Assembly: GCA_964555565.1 (NCBI GenBank)
Contig: CAZKTF010000029.1
Location: 1 to 21,625, forward strand
Source of the DNA: CAZKTF01 sp964555565
GTDB lineage: Bacteria > Planctomycetota > JAJSAM01 > JAKLKS01
Reading direction: 5' to 3'
Length of the DNA: 21,625 bases
The notes beneath the pieces were generated by a model. It did no database searches. It was not told the origin of the DNA and saw only the letters and a list, made by a program, of their open reading frames with translations. Position 1 is the first letter of the stretch. Every line of letters begins with the position of its first letter. Of this stretch, positions 1-10,101 are shown in pieces. The position numbers and the translations under genes are program-made.

Positions 1-287
1 GGCCCCTCCTCGAACCGGAGCCTGAGGCCCCCGATCTCCACCACGTCTCCGTGGAGGAGGGCCTGCTGGTTCACGAAGATCCCGTTCACGCGCGTCCCGA
101 CCGCGGTCTCCAGGTCCACGACCCGCCAGCCGGGCCCCGCGCGGCGGACCTCGATGTGCTCGCGCGCCACCTTCGGGTCCCGGACGACGAGCGCGCAGCC
201 CGGGCCGGTCCCGACCCGTGCGGCGTCCCCGGTGAGGTCGAGCGTGAGGTCCCCCTCCTCGCGGAGGAGGACGAGACGCGCGGGCAC
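1..287 (-). CDS. FHA-domain protein, N-terminal part only (runs off left edge)
   Basis: The visible 95 residues form one forkhead-associated (FHA) fold, a beta-sandwich that in canonical members binds phosphothreonine. The usual strand pattern is visible: EH at 43-44, GWRVVDLE at 53-60, VNG at 67-69 and the closing GDVVEIGGLRLRF at 80-92. The start is a GTG at 287, with a strong Shine-Dalgarno (GGGGAGG) overlapping the stop of the upstream gene. Only 3 bases separate the two genes, so they are probably co-transcribed and translationally coupled. Key binding residues are not canonical: the GR of strand 3-4 reads GT (26-27), the SRxH serine is Ala41, and the SxNG loop reads TAVGT (61-65). Phosphothreonine binding may therefore be lost. 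What follows the FHA domain lies outside the window. The FHA call is firm; the role is unknown. Confidence 0.8.
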   Translation of the reverse strand, partial: MPARLVLLREEGDLTLDLTGDAARVGTGPGCALVVRDPKVAREHIEVRRAGPGWRVVDLETAVGTRVNGIFVNQQALLHGDVVEIGGLRLRFEEG

Positions 288-290
288 CCG

Positions 291-2966
291 CTACCTCCCC
301 CCGGGGTCGTTTCCGTCCTCGCCGTCCCCGCGCCCCCCGGCGCGGTCCCAGCGGTCCGGCCCGCCGGCGTCGGCCCCCGCCCCCGCGTCCTCGAGCGGGA
401 TCCCGAAGTTCTGCGTCCAGTGGCCCCCGCTCCGGCCGCTCCCCTGGTCCTTCCAGTGCGCGTTCAGGATGTTCCGGTGGTGCCCGGACGAGTGGAGCCA
501 CCCGGCGTGGGCCCCCTCGGGGTCGCCCTTCCCCAGGAGGATGTTCTCGCTGCACGCGAGCGGCTCGTACCCCGCGAGGCGGATCCGATCGTCGGGGGCG
601 CGCTTGCGCGGATCGACGGGGTTGAAGTGGTCGAACCACCCGCCCTTCACCATGTCCTCGCAGTGGCCCCGTGCGGACATCACCAGGCGGTCCTCCAGGC
701 GGAGCGCCCGCCGCCCCATCATGATCCGGTACAGGTTGGTGACCTCGACCTGCCTCCGCTCCTCCGTCGTGGCCGCGGAGGCCTTCTTCTGGTTCTCCCG
801 GAGGACCCCGGCGTCCGTCTCGTGGTCGGCCAGGTCCTCGGGGCTCGTGAAGTAGTTCTGCACGTTGAGGTCCCGGTCGAAGTAGCGGCGCAGCACCTCC
901 AGCTCGAGGTCCCGCGGGGTCGGCTCCGCGCCCAGGTCGCGCAGCTCCTTCACCGCCGCGTCCAGGTCCTTCAGCACCTGGACGGCCTGGCCCTCCGCCT
1001 TCGTGCGGAAGGCCACCTTCGACTCCCAGACCTCGCGGACCGCCTCCACGAGGTGGTCCACCTCCCGCTGGACGGGCTCGTACTCCTTCATCCGATCGCG
1101 GTAGGGGTAGAAGTACTTCTTCTCGTCGAAGATGAGGTCCAGGGCCGCGGCCCTCCGCCGGTCCATTTCCGCGCGGAGCGAGGCGATCTTCTCGACGCCC
1201 TTGACGAGGGAGGTCTCGCGCAGCCGCTTGAGGAGCCCGTCCTCGCGGCGCTGGAGCTCGGTGATCTTCTCCGCGTTGCGGCGCCGGTTCGCCTCCGCCC
1301 GGCTGACGACCTCGCCGCGGTCCGCGAGGAAGCCCCCCTCGGGGACCGGGACCCCCTCGCGCGCGGCGTAGAGCGCCTCCGCCTCGGCGTGCGCGCCGGG
1401 GTCCGCGAGCGCCGCCACCACCGCCGCCGTCGCCTCCTTCCGGAGCCCCTGGTCGTAGGCGAAGGCGGCCAGCGTCAGCCGGTCCCCCGGGGTCCGGACG
1501 ACCCGCAGGAGGAGGGTGTGCACCTCGGCCGCCGGCAGCGTCCCCGGGGCCGCCGCACGGGCCGGTTCCTTCGCGAAGGAGTCGCGGAGCGAGGAGAGGA
1601 GCGCGGCCACCCGGCGGAGCGACGCCGTGCGGGACTCCAGCTCCGCCCGCATCTCGGGGGGCGTCGCCGCGTCGGCGGTCGCCGCCTCGTACCGGCGCGC
1701 CGCCTCGTCGTAGTCGCGCAGCGCCACGAACTGCTCCGCCTCCCGGGCGCGGAGGTAGACCGCGCGGCGGCGCGCGTAGCCCTCGTCGGAGGGACCGGGA
1801 ACGCCCGCGCCGGCGGCCGCCCCCTTCCCGGGCGCCGCGGGCGTGGCCCCCGCGGGCGCGCCCCCCCTCTCGATGCGGGCCCGGACCCTGCGGCCCCCGG
1901 AGGTCCCCTCCAGCGCCGGGGCGGCCTCGCGCAGCACCCCGTCGGCCTCGGCGGCCTTGCCCTGCTGTTCCAGGCCGGCGGCCCTGCCGAGGGCCTCGGC
2001 GGCCTTCCCGGCGGCGGCGTCCTCCACGCGGCGGATCTCGGTCCTGAGGTCCGTCTCCTGCGCCCGGTCCGCGGGGGGACAGGCGGTGGCGTGCGCGTCC
2101 CAGAGGGACAGGGCGCGGCCGTACTCCCCCGCCTCCATCGCGGCGTCCGCCTCGCGCTTGCGCCTCGCGAAGAGGACGCGCGGGTCCTCGGCGGGCCCCG
2201 CGGAGGGGGCGGTCCCGCCCGTGCGGCGGCGGATCGCGGCGAGCGTGGCGGGCTCCCCGGCCCAGCGCCGCACGAGGCGGTCCGTGCGCCAGCGCAACTC
2301 GTCGGGGGCGAGGCCCGGGGCCTGGGCCTGGAGCTCGTCCCACTCGACGACGGCCGCCTCCGCCGCGGCCCGCGCGGCGCGGATCTCCTCCAGGCGCGCG
2401 CGCGCCGTCGGCGCGTCGGGGGACGCCTCGTTCTCGCGGAGGAAGGCCGCGAAGGCGGCCTCGGCCCTCGCCGGACCGGTCTCGGCCGCGGCGAGGAGGT
2501 AGCGGCGGTGGACCACGCCGTCGAGCGCGGTGCGGACCTCCTTCTCGCGCCCCTCCGCCTGGGCCACGACGATGGAGTCGGTGATCGCGGCCGCGGCGAC
2601 CGCGGCCACGAGCACCCCGATCCACGCCAACCCGGCGGACTCCCGCGGGCGGGGCGGGCGCGGGGTGCGCGGCGCCTGGGGGCCGTCCCCCTCGAAGCGG
2701 ACCTCGACCTCCCCCACCTCGATGACGTCGCCGGGGGCGAGGAGGGCCTGCGCCACGGCGTAGCCGTTCAGGGCGGTCCCGTTGCTCGACTCCAGGTCCA
2801 CGAGGCGCCAGCCGCGATCCGTGGGCTCCACGCGGAAGTGCTTGCGGGAGGCGCGGACCTCGTCGAGCTGGAGGTCGCACTCGACGGAGCGCCCGACGAC
2901 GAACGGCCGGTCGCCGAGGGCGTGGCGCGTCTCCGTCCCTCCGGCGGAGACGACGAGGGCGGGCAT
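291..2966 (-). CDS. FHA - transmembrane - helical stalk - CAP/SCP domain protein
   Basis: This 891-residue protein has three parts. Residues 18-92 are a canonical FHA domain (GRS 25-27, SRKH 40-43, SSNGT 60-64), the type that reads phosphothreonine. A proline/arginine-rich linker leads to one transmembrane helix at about 112-135. Residues 140-740 are Ala/Arg/Glu-rich and mostly helical, with TPR-like and coiled-coil character. Residues 744-855 resemble a CAP/SCP (YkwD-like) domain: a histidine in RGHCEDM near 768, the SEN motif with Glu near 807, HHRNI at 829-833 and HWTQNFG at 849-855. The tail is Gly/Asp-rich. The predicted topology is FHA in the cytoplasm with stalk and CAP domain outside the inner membrane. 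The ATG follows GGAGGG at suitable spacing. It lies directly upstream of the second FHA gene. The fusion suggests linking a cytoplasmic phospho-signal to an envelope activity; bacterial CAP domains have poorly known biochemistry, so this is inference. Confidence 0.85.
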   Translation of the reverse strand: MPALVVSAGGTETRHALGDRPFVVGRSVECDLQLDEVRASRKHFRVEPTDRGWRLVDLESSNGTALNGYAVAQALLAPGDVIEVGEVEVRFEGDGPQAPRTPRPPRPRESAGLAWIGVLVAAVAAAAITDSIVVAQAEGREKEVRTALDGVVHRRYLLAAAETGPARAEAAFAAFLRENEASPDAPTARARLEEIRAARAAAEAAVVEWDELQAQAPGLAPDELRWRTDRLVRRWAGEPATLAAIRRRTGGTAPSAGPAEDPRVLFARRKREADAAMEAGEYGRALSLWDAHATACPPADRAQETDLRTEIRRVEDAAAGKAAEALGRAAGLEQQGKAAEADGVLREAAPALEGTSGGRRVRARIERGGAPAGATPAAPGKGAAAGAGVPGPSDEGYARRRAVYLRAREAEQFVALRDYDEAARRYEAATADAATPPEMRAELESRTASLRRVAALLSSLRDSFAKEPARAAAPGTLPAAEVHTLLLRVVRTPGDRLTLAAFAYDQGLRKEATAAVVAALADPGAHAEAEALYAAREGVPVPEGGFLADRGEVVSRAEANRRRNAEKITELQRREDGLLKRLRETSLVKGVEKIASLRAEMDRRRAAALDLIFDEKKYFYPYRDRMKEYEPVQREVDHLVEAVREVWESKVAFRTKAEGQAVQVLKDLDAAVKELRDLGAEPTPRDLELEVLRRYFDRDLNVQNYFTSPEDLADHETDAGVLRENQKKASAATTEERRQVEVTNLYRIMMGRRALRLEDRLVMSARGHCEDMVKGGWFDHFNPVDPRKRAPDDRIRLAGYEPLACSENILLGKGDPEGAHAGWLHSSGHHRNILNAHWKDQGSGRSGGHWTQNFGIPLEDAGAGADAGGPDRWDRAGGRGDGEDGNDPGGR

Positions 2967-2999
2967 CGGTGCGGCCCTCCGGGGAAAAGGGGACCCCGG

Positions 3000-3005
3000 A
3001 TTCTA
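3000..3005 (-). promoter_or_regulatory. Candidate -10 box for the FHA-CAP gene
   Basis: On the minus strand this reads TAGAAT, 5 of 6 matches to the sigma-70 -10 consensus and conspicuous in very GC-rich surroundings. It lies 33 bases upstream of the ATG at 2966, which would give a leader of roughly 27 bases. The hexamer 17 bases further upstream (CTGGCG) is a poor -35, so this is a partial promoter call. Confidence 0.4.
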
Positions 3006-3053
3006 GCCCCGGCGGCCGCCCCCGCCAGCGAATCGCGGACGAGCCACCGCCGT

Positions 3054-3157
3054 TGTAGGGGCGACCCTTGGGTCGCCCGCCGTTCACTGGTCCCGCCTTC
3101 GCCAACGGCGGGCGGGGTAAACCCCGCCCGTACAGAGGCACCGGCAACGGCGGGCGG
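3054..3157. repeat. Pair of inverted palindromic (REP/BIME-like) elements plus a 13-base direct repeat
   Basis: Two related elements of about 30 bases face each other. Copy A (plus, 3054-3083) starts GTAGGGGCG, has a 9-base stem GGGCGACCC/GGGTCGCCC (3059-3067, 3070-3078) around a 2-base centre, and ends CGCCCGCCGTT. Copy B, read on the minus strand from 3133 to 3105, starts GTACGGGCG, has its own 9-base stem GGGCGGGGT/ACCCCGCCC (3110-3118, 3121-3129), and ends GCCCGCCGTT. The ends are conserved, while the inner stem differs but still pairs in both. CAACGGCGGGCGG occurs at 3103-3115 and again at 3145-3157. The spacer from 2967 to 3169 holds no gene. This looks like a dispersed palindromic repeat of the REP/BIME kind; genome copy number cannot be judged here. 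Confidence 0.65.
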
Positions 3158-3169
3158 AACAAGGGGTTC

Positions 3170-5809
3170 TTACCGCAGCACGACGCGTGCGGGAGCGTCC
3201 GCCCCGTCCACGACGAGCACCTCCGCCTCCCCGGAGCCCGCGCCCGCGGTATCGACGGAGACGACGACCCTCCCCGCGGCGACCCCCGCGCACCGGAGGG
3301 TCCCGTCCGGACCCGTCGCGTAGGGCGGCGAGTCCGGGGAGCCCTCGCGCCAGAAGCGGAGGCTCCCGAGCGGGCCGCGCAGCGTCGCACGCGCCCCCCC
3401 GACCGGCTTCCCCCGCGCGTCCTCGACGCGGAGAAGTATCCGCCCGCCGGCGGCGACGGGGACGTCCACGCTCCGGGACTCCCCGGAGACCACCTCGAAG
3501 GCGACCTCGGCGGGGGGACGGTCCCGGGGGCGCGCCGAGAGGACGTGGGGCCCGGGGAGGAGCCCACCCGCCCGGAAGGTCCCGTCGTGGGCGGTCGTGA
3601 CCGCGAGCGGCCGATCGCGCCGCCCGTCCGCCAGCACGCGCGCCACCTCCACGACGACCCCGGCGCCGACGGGGGTCCCCGCAACGAGGACCCGCCCCGC
3701 CACCACCCCGCCGCGGACGAGCTTCAGTTCCCCGAGGTCGGTGGGCCTTCCGTCGCGCACCTCGACGCTTTCCATGTGGCCGAGTTCGTCCCCGTAGACG
3801 ACCCGGACGGAGTACTTCCCGGGCGCGAGGGGACCGATGGCGAAGGTGCGGTCGGCCCTCTCCACCCGGACCTCGACCCGGGGGGGGAGCGGGGCGCAGT
3901 CCCCGAGGGCCGTCACGGTCACCGTCGGGACGGTCCCGGGCGGGACCGACGCGGGCGCCACGAGCCTCCCCGTGAGCCCGCCCGGACGCCGCATCCGCAC
4001 GGTCACGCGCTCGCCGCCGGCCTCGACGCGGCGGACGACCTCCTGGAGGAACCCCGGGGCGACCACAGAGCAGTCGTAGGGCCCCGGGTCGAGGGCGCCC
4101 GCCTCGAAGGTCCCCTCGGGGCCCACGACGGCATCCACCGAGGGCCGGCCGCCGGGAGGCGGGGTCGGCTCGACGCGGACGTCGCCGGCGCGGAGCGGTT
4201 CGCCCCCGGCGTCCAGGACGAGGCCTCGGACCCAGAGCCCGCGCCGGACCTTCAGCACGAGGGAGGGCGGCGGCTCCACGCCCTCCGCCTGCGCGGGCGC
4301 GGACGGGGACTCCCCCTTCGCCTCGGCGGGAAAGAAACCGGCCGCCTCGACCCGCACCGCGAACGGGGACCGCTCCGGCACCCGGGCGGAGAACACGCCG
4401 TCGGGCCCCGTCGGGACCCGCGTCCACGTGGTGAAGCGGTCGGCGAAGGGGCGCATCCCCCCGTCCGGCTCCCACCGCAGCGTCACGAGCCCCTCCACCG
4501 GCGCCCCCCCCTCGTCCTCGACCCGGCCGCGCACCGGCGCGAGGCGCCTCATGCGGAGGACGACTCCCTCGGCCACCCCCCCCGCGGGGACGCGGAGCGG
4601 GCTCGCGGCGCCCGGGGCGAAGCCGTCCCGCCACGAGAAGACCAGCACCTCGCGGCCCTCCGAGGGGACGGGAAGTCCCACGAAGGCGAAGGACCCGTCG
4701 GCGGCGCTCCTGGGGCCCACGAGGTCCACGGTTTCCCCCTCGGCGTCCCGGTGGAGCCCCGTGAGGCGCACCCCCGCGAGGGGCCGTCCCTCCAGGTCCA
4801 CCACGCGCCCCCGGACGGCGATCCCCGGCAGCAGCCTCACCGTCTCGGGCCCCACCCCGGGCATCCCCGCGTCCTCGGCGAGCTGGTGCTGCCGCTGGGC
4901 GTAGCCCGCGGCGCGCACCTGGAACGCCTGGAACCAGTAGCCGGGCAGCGTGAACCCACCGTCCGCCCCGGCCCGGAAGTCCAGGGTGCGCCCGTAGTAG
5001 CCCCGGACCACGGCCCCGGGGACGGGCCGGCCCGTGGCGGCGTCCACCACGCGACCGCGGACGTCGCGGCCGCGCCGCACGGCGATCCGGAGGAGGTTCT
5101 CGCGCCCCGGGGCGACCTCCAGGAGCGCGGGCTGCGGGGTGGGGGCGTGGGCCCCGGGGACGACCATGACGGAGATCCCGCCCGCGGGTGCGGTGAGGGT
5201 GAAGTCCCCGCGCGCGTCCGTGGTCGCGACCTCGTGGTAGGGGTGGCCCCTCCCGAGCGCCCACACCTGGACGGGCGCGGCGGGCGGACCCCCGTCCTCC
5301 CCGCGCACCTCGCCGCGCACCGCGCAGCCGGGGTGGAGCGTGATCCGCGCCGGGCGGCCGGCGACGAAGGAGGGCCACCCGGGCCTCGTGACCGCGCTCT
5401 CCCGGAGCGAGGTCCTCGCGGTCCCCGGCGCGAAGGCGGTGAGGAGGCCGTTGAAGGCGAAGGCGGCCGGGACGGGGCCGACCTCGAACCGTCCGTCAGG
5501 GCCCGCCACGGCGCGGGCGTGCACCGCGGGCACGAACCCGGCGCGGCTGCCGTTGGGGAGGGAGACCATCTCCACCGTCGCCCCGCCCACGGGACGCCCC
5601 TCCTCGTCCACGACCTCCCCGGTGACCGTCCCCTTCCCGCTCCCGGGCGGGGGGAACAGCTCCTCGGGGCTGAGCTGGAGGTCCGCGGGGTCCCAGGCGA
5701 CGTCCTTCGCCGCGGCCGGGGCGCCCGGCGGCGCCGTCCCGGAGGAATCGGAGCAGCCGGCCAGCGCGAGCGCGAGGAGGACGGGCGGGGCGGGCCAGGG
5801 AAGTCGCAT
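3170..5809 (-). CDS. Lipoprotein with about nine carboxypeptidase-regulatory-like (Ig-type) repeats
   Basis: The 879-residue product begins with a lipoprotein signal peptide: MRLPW, a hydrophobic stretch at 8-17, and lipobox LAGC with acylated Cys19. The frame stays open for 23 codons upstream, but only the ATG at 5809 gives this signal, so I chose it. After a short linker the protein is a string of beta-sandwich modules recognised by the recurring pattern GxVxDxxGxPVxGAxV, for example GEVVDEEGRPVGGATV, GRVVDAATGRPVPGAVV, GRVVDLEGRPLAGVRL and LRVEDARGKPVGGARA. I count about nine, typical of the CarboxypepD_reg-like/DUF4480 group, which gives adhesion or structural scaffolds and carries no catalytic site of its own. 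It is probably anchored to a membrane facing the periplasm or cell exterior. It lies 83 bases downstream of the sigma-54 activator on the same strand, so co-expression is possible. No enzymatic domain was seen. Confidence 0.85.
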   Translation of the reverse strand: MRLPWPAPPVLLALALAGCSDSSGTAPPGAPAAAKDVAWDPADLQLSPEELFPPPGSGKGTVTGEVVDEEGRPVGGATVEMVSLPNGSRAGFVPAVHARAVAGPDGRFEVGPVPAAFAFNGLLTAFAPGTARTSLRESAVTRPGWPSFVAGRPARITLHPGCAVRGEVRGEDGGPPAAPVQVWALGRGHPYHEVATTDARGDFTLTAPAGGISVMVVPGAHAPTPQPALLEVAPGRENLLRIAVRRGRDVRGRVVDAATGRPVPGAVVRGYYGRTLDFRAGADGGFTLPGYWFQAFQVRAAGYAQRQHQLAEDAGMPGVGPETVRLLPGIAVRGRVVDLEGRPLAGVRLTGLHRDAEGETVDLVGPRSAADGSFAFVGLPVPSEGREVLVFSWRDGFAPGAASPLRVPAGGVAEGVVLRMRRLAPVRGRVEDEGGAPVEGLVTLRWEPDGGMRPFADRFTTWTRVPTGPDGVFSARVPERSPFAVRVEAAGFFPAEAKGESPSAPAQAEGVEPPPSLVLKVRRGLWVRGLVLDAGGEPLRAGDVRVEPTPPPGGRPSVDAVVGPEGTFEAGALDPGPYDCSVVAPGFLQEVVRRVEAGGERVTVRMRRPGGLTGRLVAPASVPPGTVPTVTVTALGDCAPLPPRVEVRVERADRTFAIGPLAPGKYSVRVVYGDELGHMESVEVRDGRPTDLGELKLVRGGVVAGRVLVAGTPVGAGVVVEVARVLADGRRDRPLAVTTAHDGTFRAGGLLPGPHVLSARPRDRPPAEVAFEVVSGESRSVDVPVAAGGRILLRVEDARGKPVGGARATLRGPLGSLRFWREGSPDSPPYATGPDGTLRCAGVAAGRVVVSVDTAGAGSGEAEVLVVDGADAPARVVLR

Positions 5810-5867
5810 TCTCCGTCGTCTCCGGGCCGGCGGTCCCGGGCGGATTGTGGCGCCGACCCGGGGTGCG

Positions 5868-5883
5868 CGCCAACTCATTGGCG
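5868..5883 (-). other. Short hairpin after the sigma-54 activator gene
   Basis: CGCCAA and TTGGCG form a perfect 6-base stem around a 4-base loop, 9 bases past the activator's stop codon and about 60 bases before the lipoprotein start. No T-tract follows on the minus strand, so it is not a standard intrinsic terminator. It could be a processing or attenuation element, or chance. Confidence 0.3.
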
Positions 5884-5892
5884 GCCGGGCCC

Positions 5893-7574
<1,682 letters not shown>

Positions 7575-7578
<4 letters not shown>

Positions 7579-9911
7579 TCCGCCTCCTCCAGGGGCTCCA
7601 GCCGGGCGAAGGCGAGGTCCAGCGTCTTCGTGCCCGCCCGGAACTCCACCGTGGCCTTCAGGTGCGACCCCGCGCGCACGAGGCGCCGGAGCCTCCCGGT
7701 CCCGAACCGGTCGTGCCGCACGAGGATCCCCTCCCGGAGCCGGCCCGCGTCCCTCCCCGGGACGTCCCCGCGGGGGAGGACCGGCGGCCCCTCCGCGATG
7801 GGGTCGAGGGGCGCGGCGGGGTCGAAGGGCGCGGCGGGGTCCTGCGGCGGATCGACGAAGGGGCCGCCGCCCCTCCCGCGCCCCCCGCGGGGCCCGCCGC
7901 GACCGCCGGCCCCGAAGGGGCCCCCGGCGGGCTCCGGGAAGGCGTGGCTCTCCCGCCGGACCCCGGCGCTGCCGATCTCGTCGAGGAACGGGGACTCGCG
8001 GCGGGTCTCCTCCGGGCCGCTGGCCCACCGCGGGGCCCGGAGCGAGCAGGAGAGCCACAGGAGGCGCATCGCCCGCGTCATGCCGACGAAGAGGAGGCGG
8101 CGCTCCTCCTCCGCGGGGTCCCACGGCACGCCGCCGGGGCCCCCCGGCGGCGCCTCCCCGTCGTCGTCGCGGGCGAAGGGGCGCTCGTAGGGGACGAGCC
8201 CCTGCTCGACGCCGACGATGAAGACCGCGGGGAACTCGAGCCCCTTGGCCGTGTGGAGGGTCATCAGGGAGACCCGGGGCTGCGACGGGTCGTAGCGGTC
8301 CTGGTCGGAGACCAGGGCCGCCTCCTCGAGGAACCCCTCCAGGCCGCGCCTCCCCCCGTCCCGCTCGTCGTAGGAGGCGGCGGCCACGAGGAGCTCCTCC
8401 ACGTTCTCGGCGCGCTCCGGGTGGTCGTCGGGCCAGTGCTCCCGGAGCCACTCGAGGTAGCCCGTGGAGTCCACCACCTCGCGCAGCAGCGGGAGGACCG
8501 GCGCGGCGGGCCGCCCGAGGAGGTCGCGCAGCCGCTCGGCCACGGCGTCCACCGCTTTCCCTGCCCGGCCGCGGACCCCGCAGGCCTCCCCCTCGAGGAG
8601 GATCGCGTCCCGTGCCGGGATCGAGCGCCCCCGCGCCGCCTCGAGGACCCGGGCGACGCTCCCGTCCCCGGCGCCCCGCCCCGGCGCGGTGAGGACCCGG
8701 ACTGCCGCCTCCTCGTCCCGCGGGTTCGCGAGCAGGCGGAGCCAGGCCACCAGGTCCTTCACCTCCGCGCGCCCGAAGAACTCGACCCCGCGCACGACGC
8801 GGTAGGGGATCCGGCGGGCCCGGAGCCCCCGCTCCACGGCGCGCGAGCGGGCGTGGACCCGGTACAGGACCGCGGCGTCCGCCGCGGAGCCTCCGGCGTC
8901 GATCCAGGCGCGGACCTCGTCCGCCACCGCCTCCCCCTCGCGGTCCACGCCGGGGAAGGACAGGACGCGCACGGGTTCCCCGTCGGCCGCGTCCGTGAGG
9001 AGCGTCTTGTCCAGGCGCGCCCGGTTGTGCCGGATGAGGGAGTCGGCAGCCGCGAGGATCCGGCGGGAGGAGCGGTAGTTCCGCTCCAGGCGGACCACCT
9101 TCGCGTCCGGGAACTGGGCCTGGAACTCGAGGATGTTCCGGAGGTCGGCCCCCCGCCACCCGTAGATCGACTGGTCCGGGTCCCCGACGGCGCAGAGGTT
9201 GCGCGTCCCCGAGGCGAGCGCGCGCGCCAGGAGGAACTGCACCCGGTTCGTGTCCTGGTACTCGTCCACCAGGACGTGCCGGAGGCGCGCGGCGTAGCGC
9301 GCGAGGACGTCGGGCCTCTGCTCGAGGAGCCGCCACGCCCGGAGGAGGAGGTCGTCGAAGTCCAGGGCCCCCGCCCCCGCCAGCGCCTCCTCGTACCGCG
9401 CGTAGGCCCGGGCCATCCCCTCCTCGCGCGGTCCCCAGGCGGCCTCGCGCGCCCCCGCGGGGAGGACCCCCTCGTTCTTCCACCGGGAGACGCGGGCCCC
9501 CAGGGCCCCCGGGGTGAACAGGTCCGCGGCGAGGTCCATCTCGCGCAGCACCCGGCGCAGCAGCCGCCTCCGGTCCTCCTCGTCGTAGATGGAGAAGGCC
9601 CGCGGGAGGCCTGCGGCCTCCGCGTTCTCGCGGAGGACCCGTGCGCAGGCGGAGTGGAAGGTGGAGACCCAGAGCCCCTCGGAGGGGACGAGCCGGCGGA
9701 CCCGCTCGCGCATCTCCGCGGCCGCCCGGTTGGTGAAGGTGACCGCCAGCAGCCCCTCCGGGCCGACCCCCTGCCGCAGCAGCCAGGCGAGCCGGTGGGT
9801 CACCACGCGGGTCTTCCCCGAGCCCGGTCCCGCCGCCACGAGGAGGGGGCCCTCGCCGTGGGTGACGGCCTCGCGCTGCGCCTCGTTCAGCCCGGAAAGC
9901 AGGTCTTGCAA
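7575..9911 (-). CDS. uvrD: UvrD/PcrA-type ATP-dependent 3'-5' DNA helicase
   Basis: This superfamily 1A helicase probably acts in nucleotide excision repair, mismatch repair or replication-fork clearance. All motifs are intact (numbered from the TTG at 9911): Walker A GPGSGKT 28-34, Ia TFTNRAAAEM 58-67, motif II VDEYQDTN 215-222, motif III GDPDQSIYGWRGA 243-255, motif IV ERNYRSS 276-282, motif V MTLHTAKGLEF 550-560 and motif VI LLFVGMTRAM 606-615. The C-terminus (about 728-772) resembles the tudor-like end of PcrA/UvrD. A Gly/Pro-rich linker (660-712) carries a short tandem repeat. The start is uncertain: no ATG or GTG fits. TTG at 9911 gives the usual length before the LNEAQREAV segment (778 aa) but lacks a ribosome site. 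TTG at 9959 has GGAGG 11 bases upstream and adds 16 residues. It is divergent from the toroid gene and coupled to the downstream activator. Confidence 0.95.
7800..7841 (-). repeat. 18-base tandem repeat inside the helicase linker
   Basis: Two 18-base units (7800-7817 and 7818-7835, differing at one base) and the first 6 bases of a third encode repeated DPAAP(F/L) peptides in the linker of the helicase. The reading frame is kept. The unit number could vary between strains by slippage. Confidence 0.7.
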
Positions 9912-9997
9912 GGTTGGTAAGGGTGAGTTTACGGGAACGCCCTCCCTTCCCCATGGCAACCCGCCCCCGCCCTCCCCCGCGCCCGCCGCCCGGACCC

Positions 9998-10026
9998 TTG
10001 ACAGGGGCCCCCCGCCCCCGCAGGAT
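9998..10026 (+). promoter_or_regulatory. Candidate sigma-70-type promoter for the toroid protein gene
   Basis: A perfect TTGACA (9998-10003) is followed after exactly 17 bases by CAGGAT (10021-10026), 3 of 6 matches to the -10 consensus. The expected start near 10033 would leave a leader of about 69 bases before the ATG at 10102. The perfect -35 is striking in this GC-rich spacer, but the -10 is weak. Confidence 0.4.
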
Positions 10027-10042
10027 CCCCACCGGGTAGCGA

Positions 10043-10079
10043 CCGTCCCGACCGCCGCTCCTCGCGGGACCCGGGACGG
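10043..10079 (+). other. Inverted repeat in the leader of the toroid protein gene
   Basis: CCGTCCCG (10043-10050) and CGGGACGG (10072-10079) can pair as an 8-base stem with a 21-base loop. The stem ends 11 bases before the ribosome site GAGGGGG (10091-10097). It could influence translation, but stems of this size are not rare in such GC-rich DNA. Confidence 0.25.
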
Positions 10080-10101
10080 CCGCGGACCTCGAGGGGGAAC
10101 C

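Noticed and set aside
51..3323. A 1090-codon plus-strand frame across the FHA-CAP gene and the spacer
   Set aside because: It is low-complexity sequence with no recognisable motif, runs through the palindromic spacer, and is antisense to a gene with clear FHA and CAP motifs.
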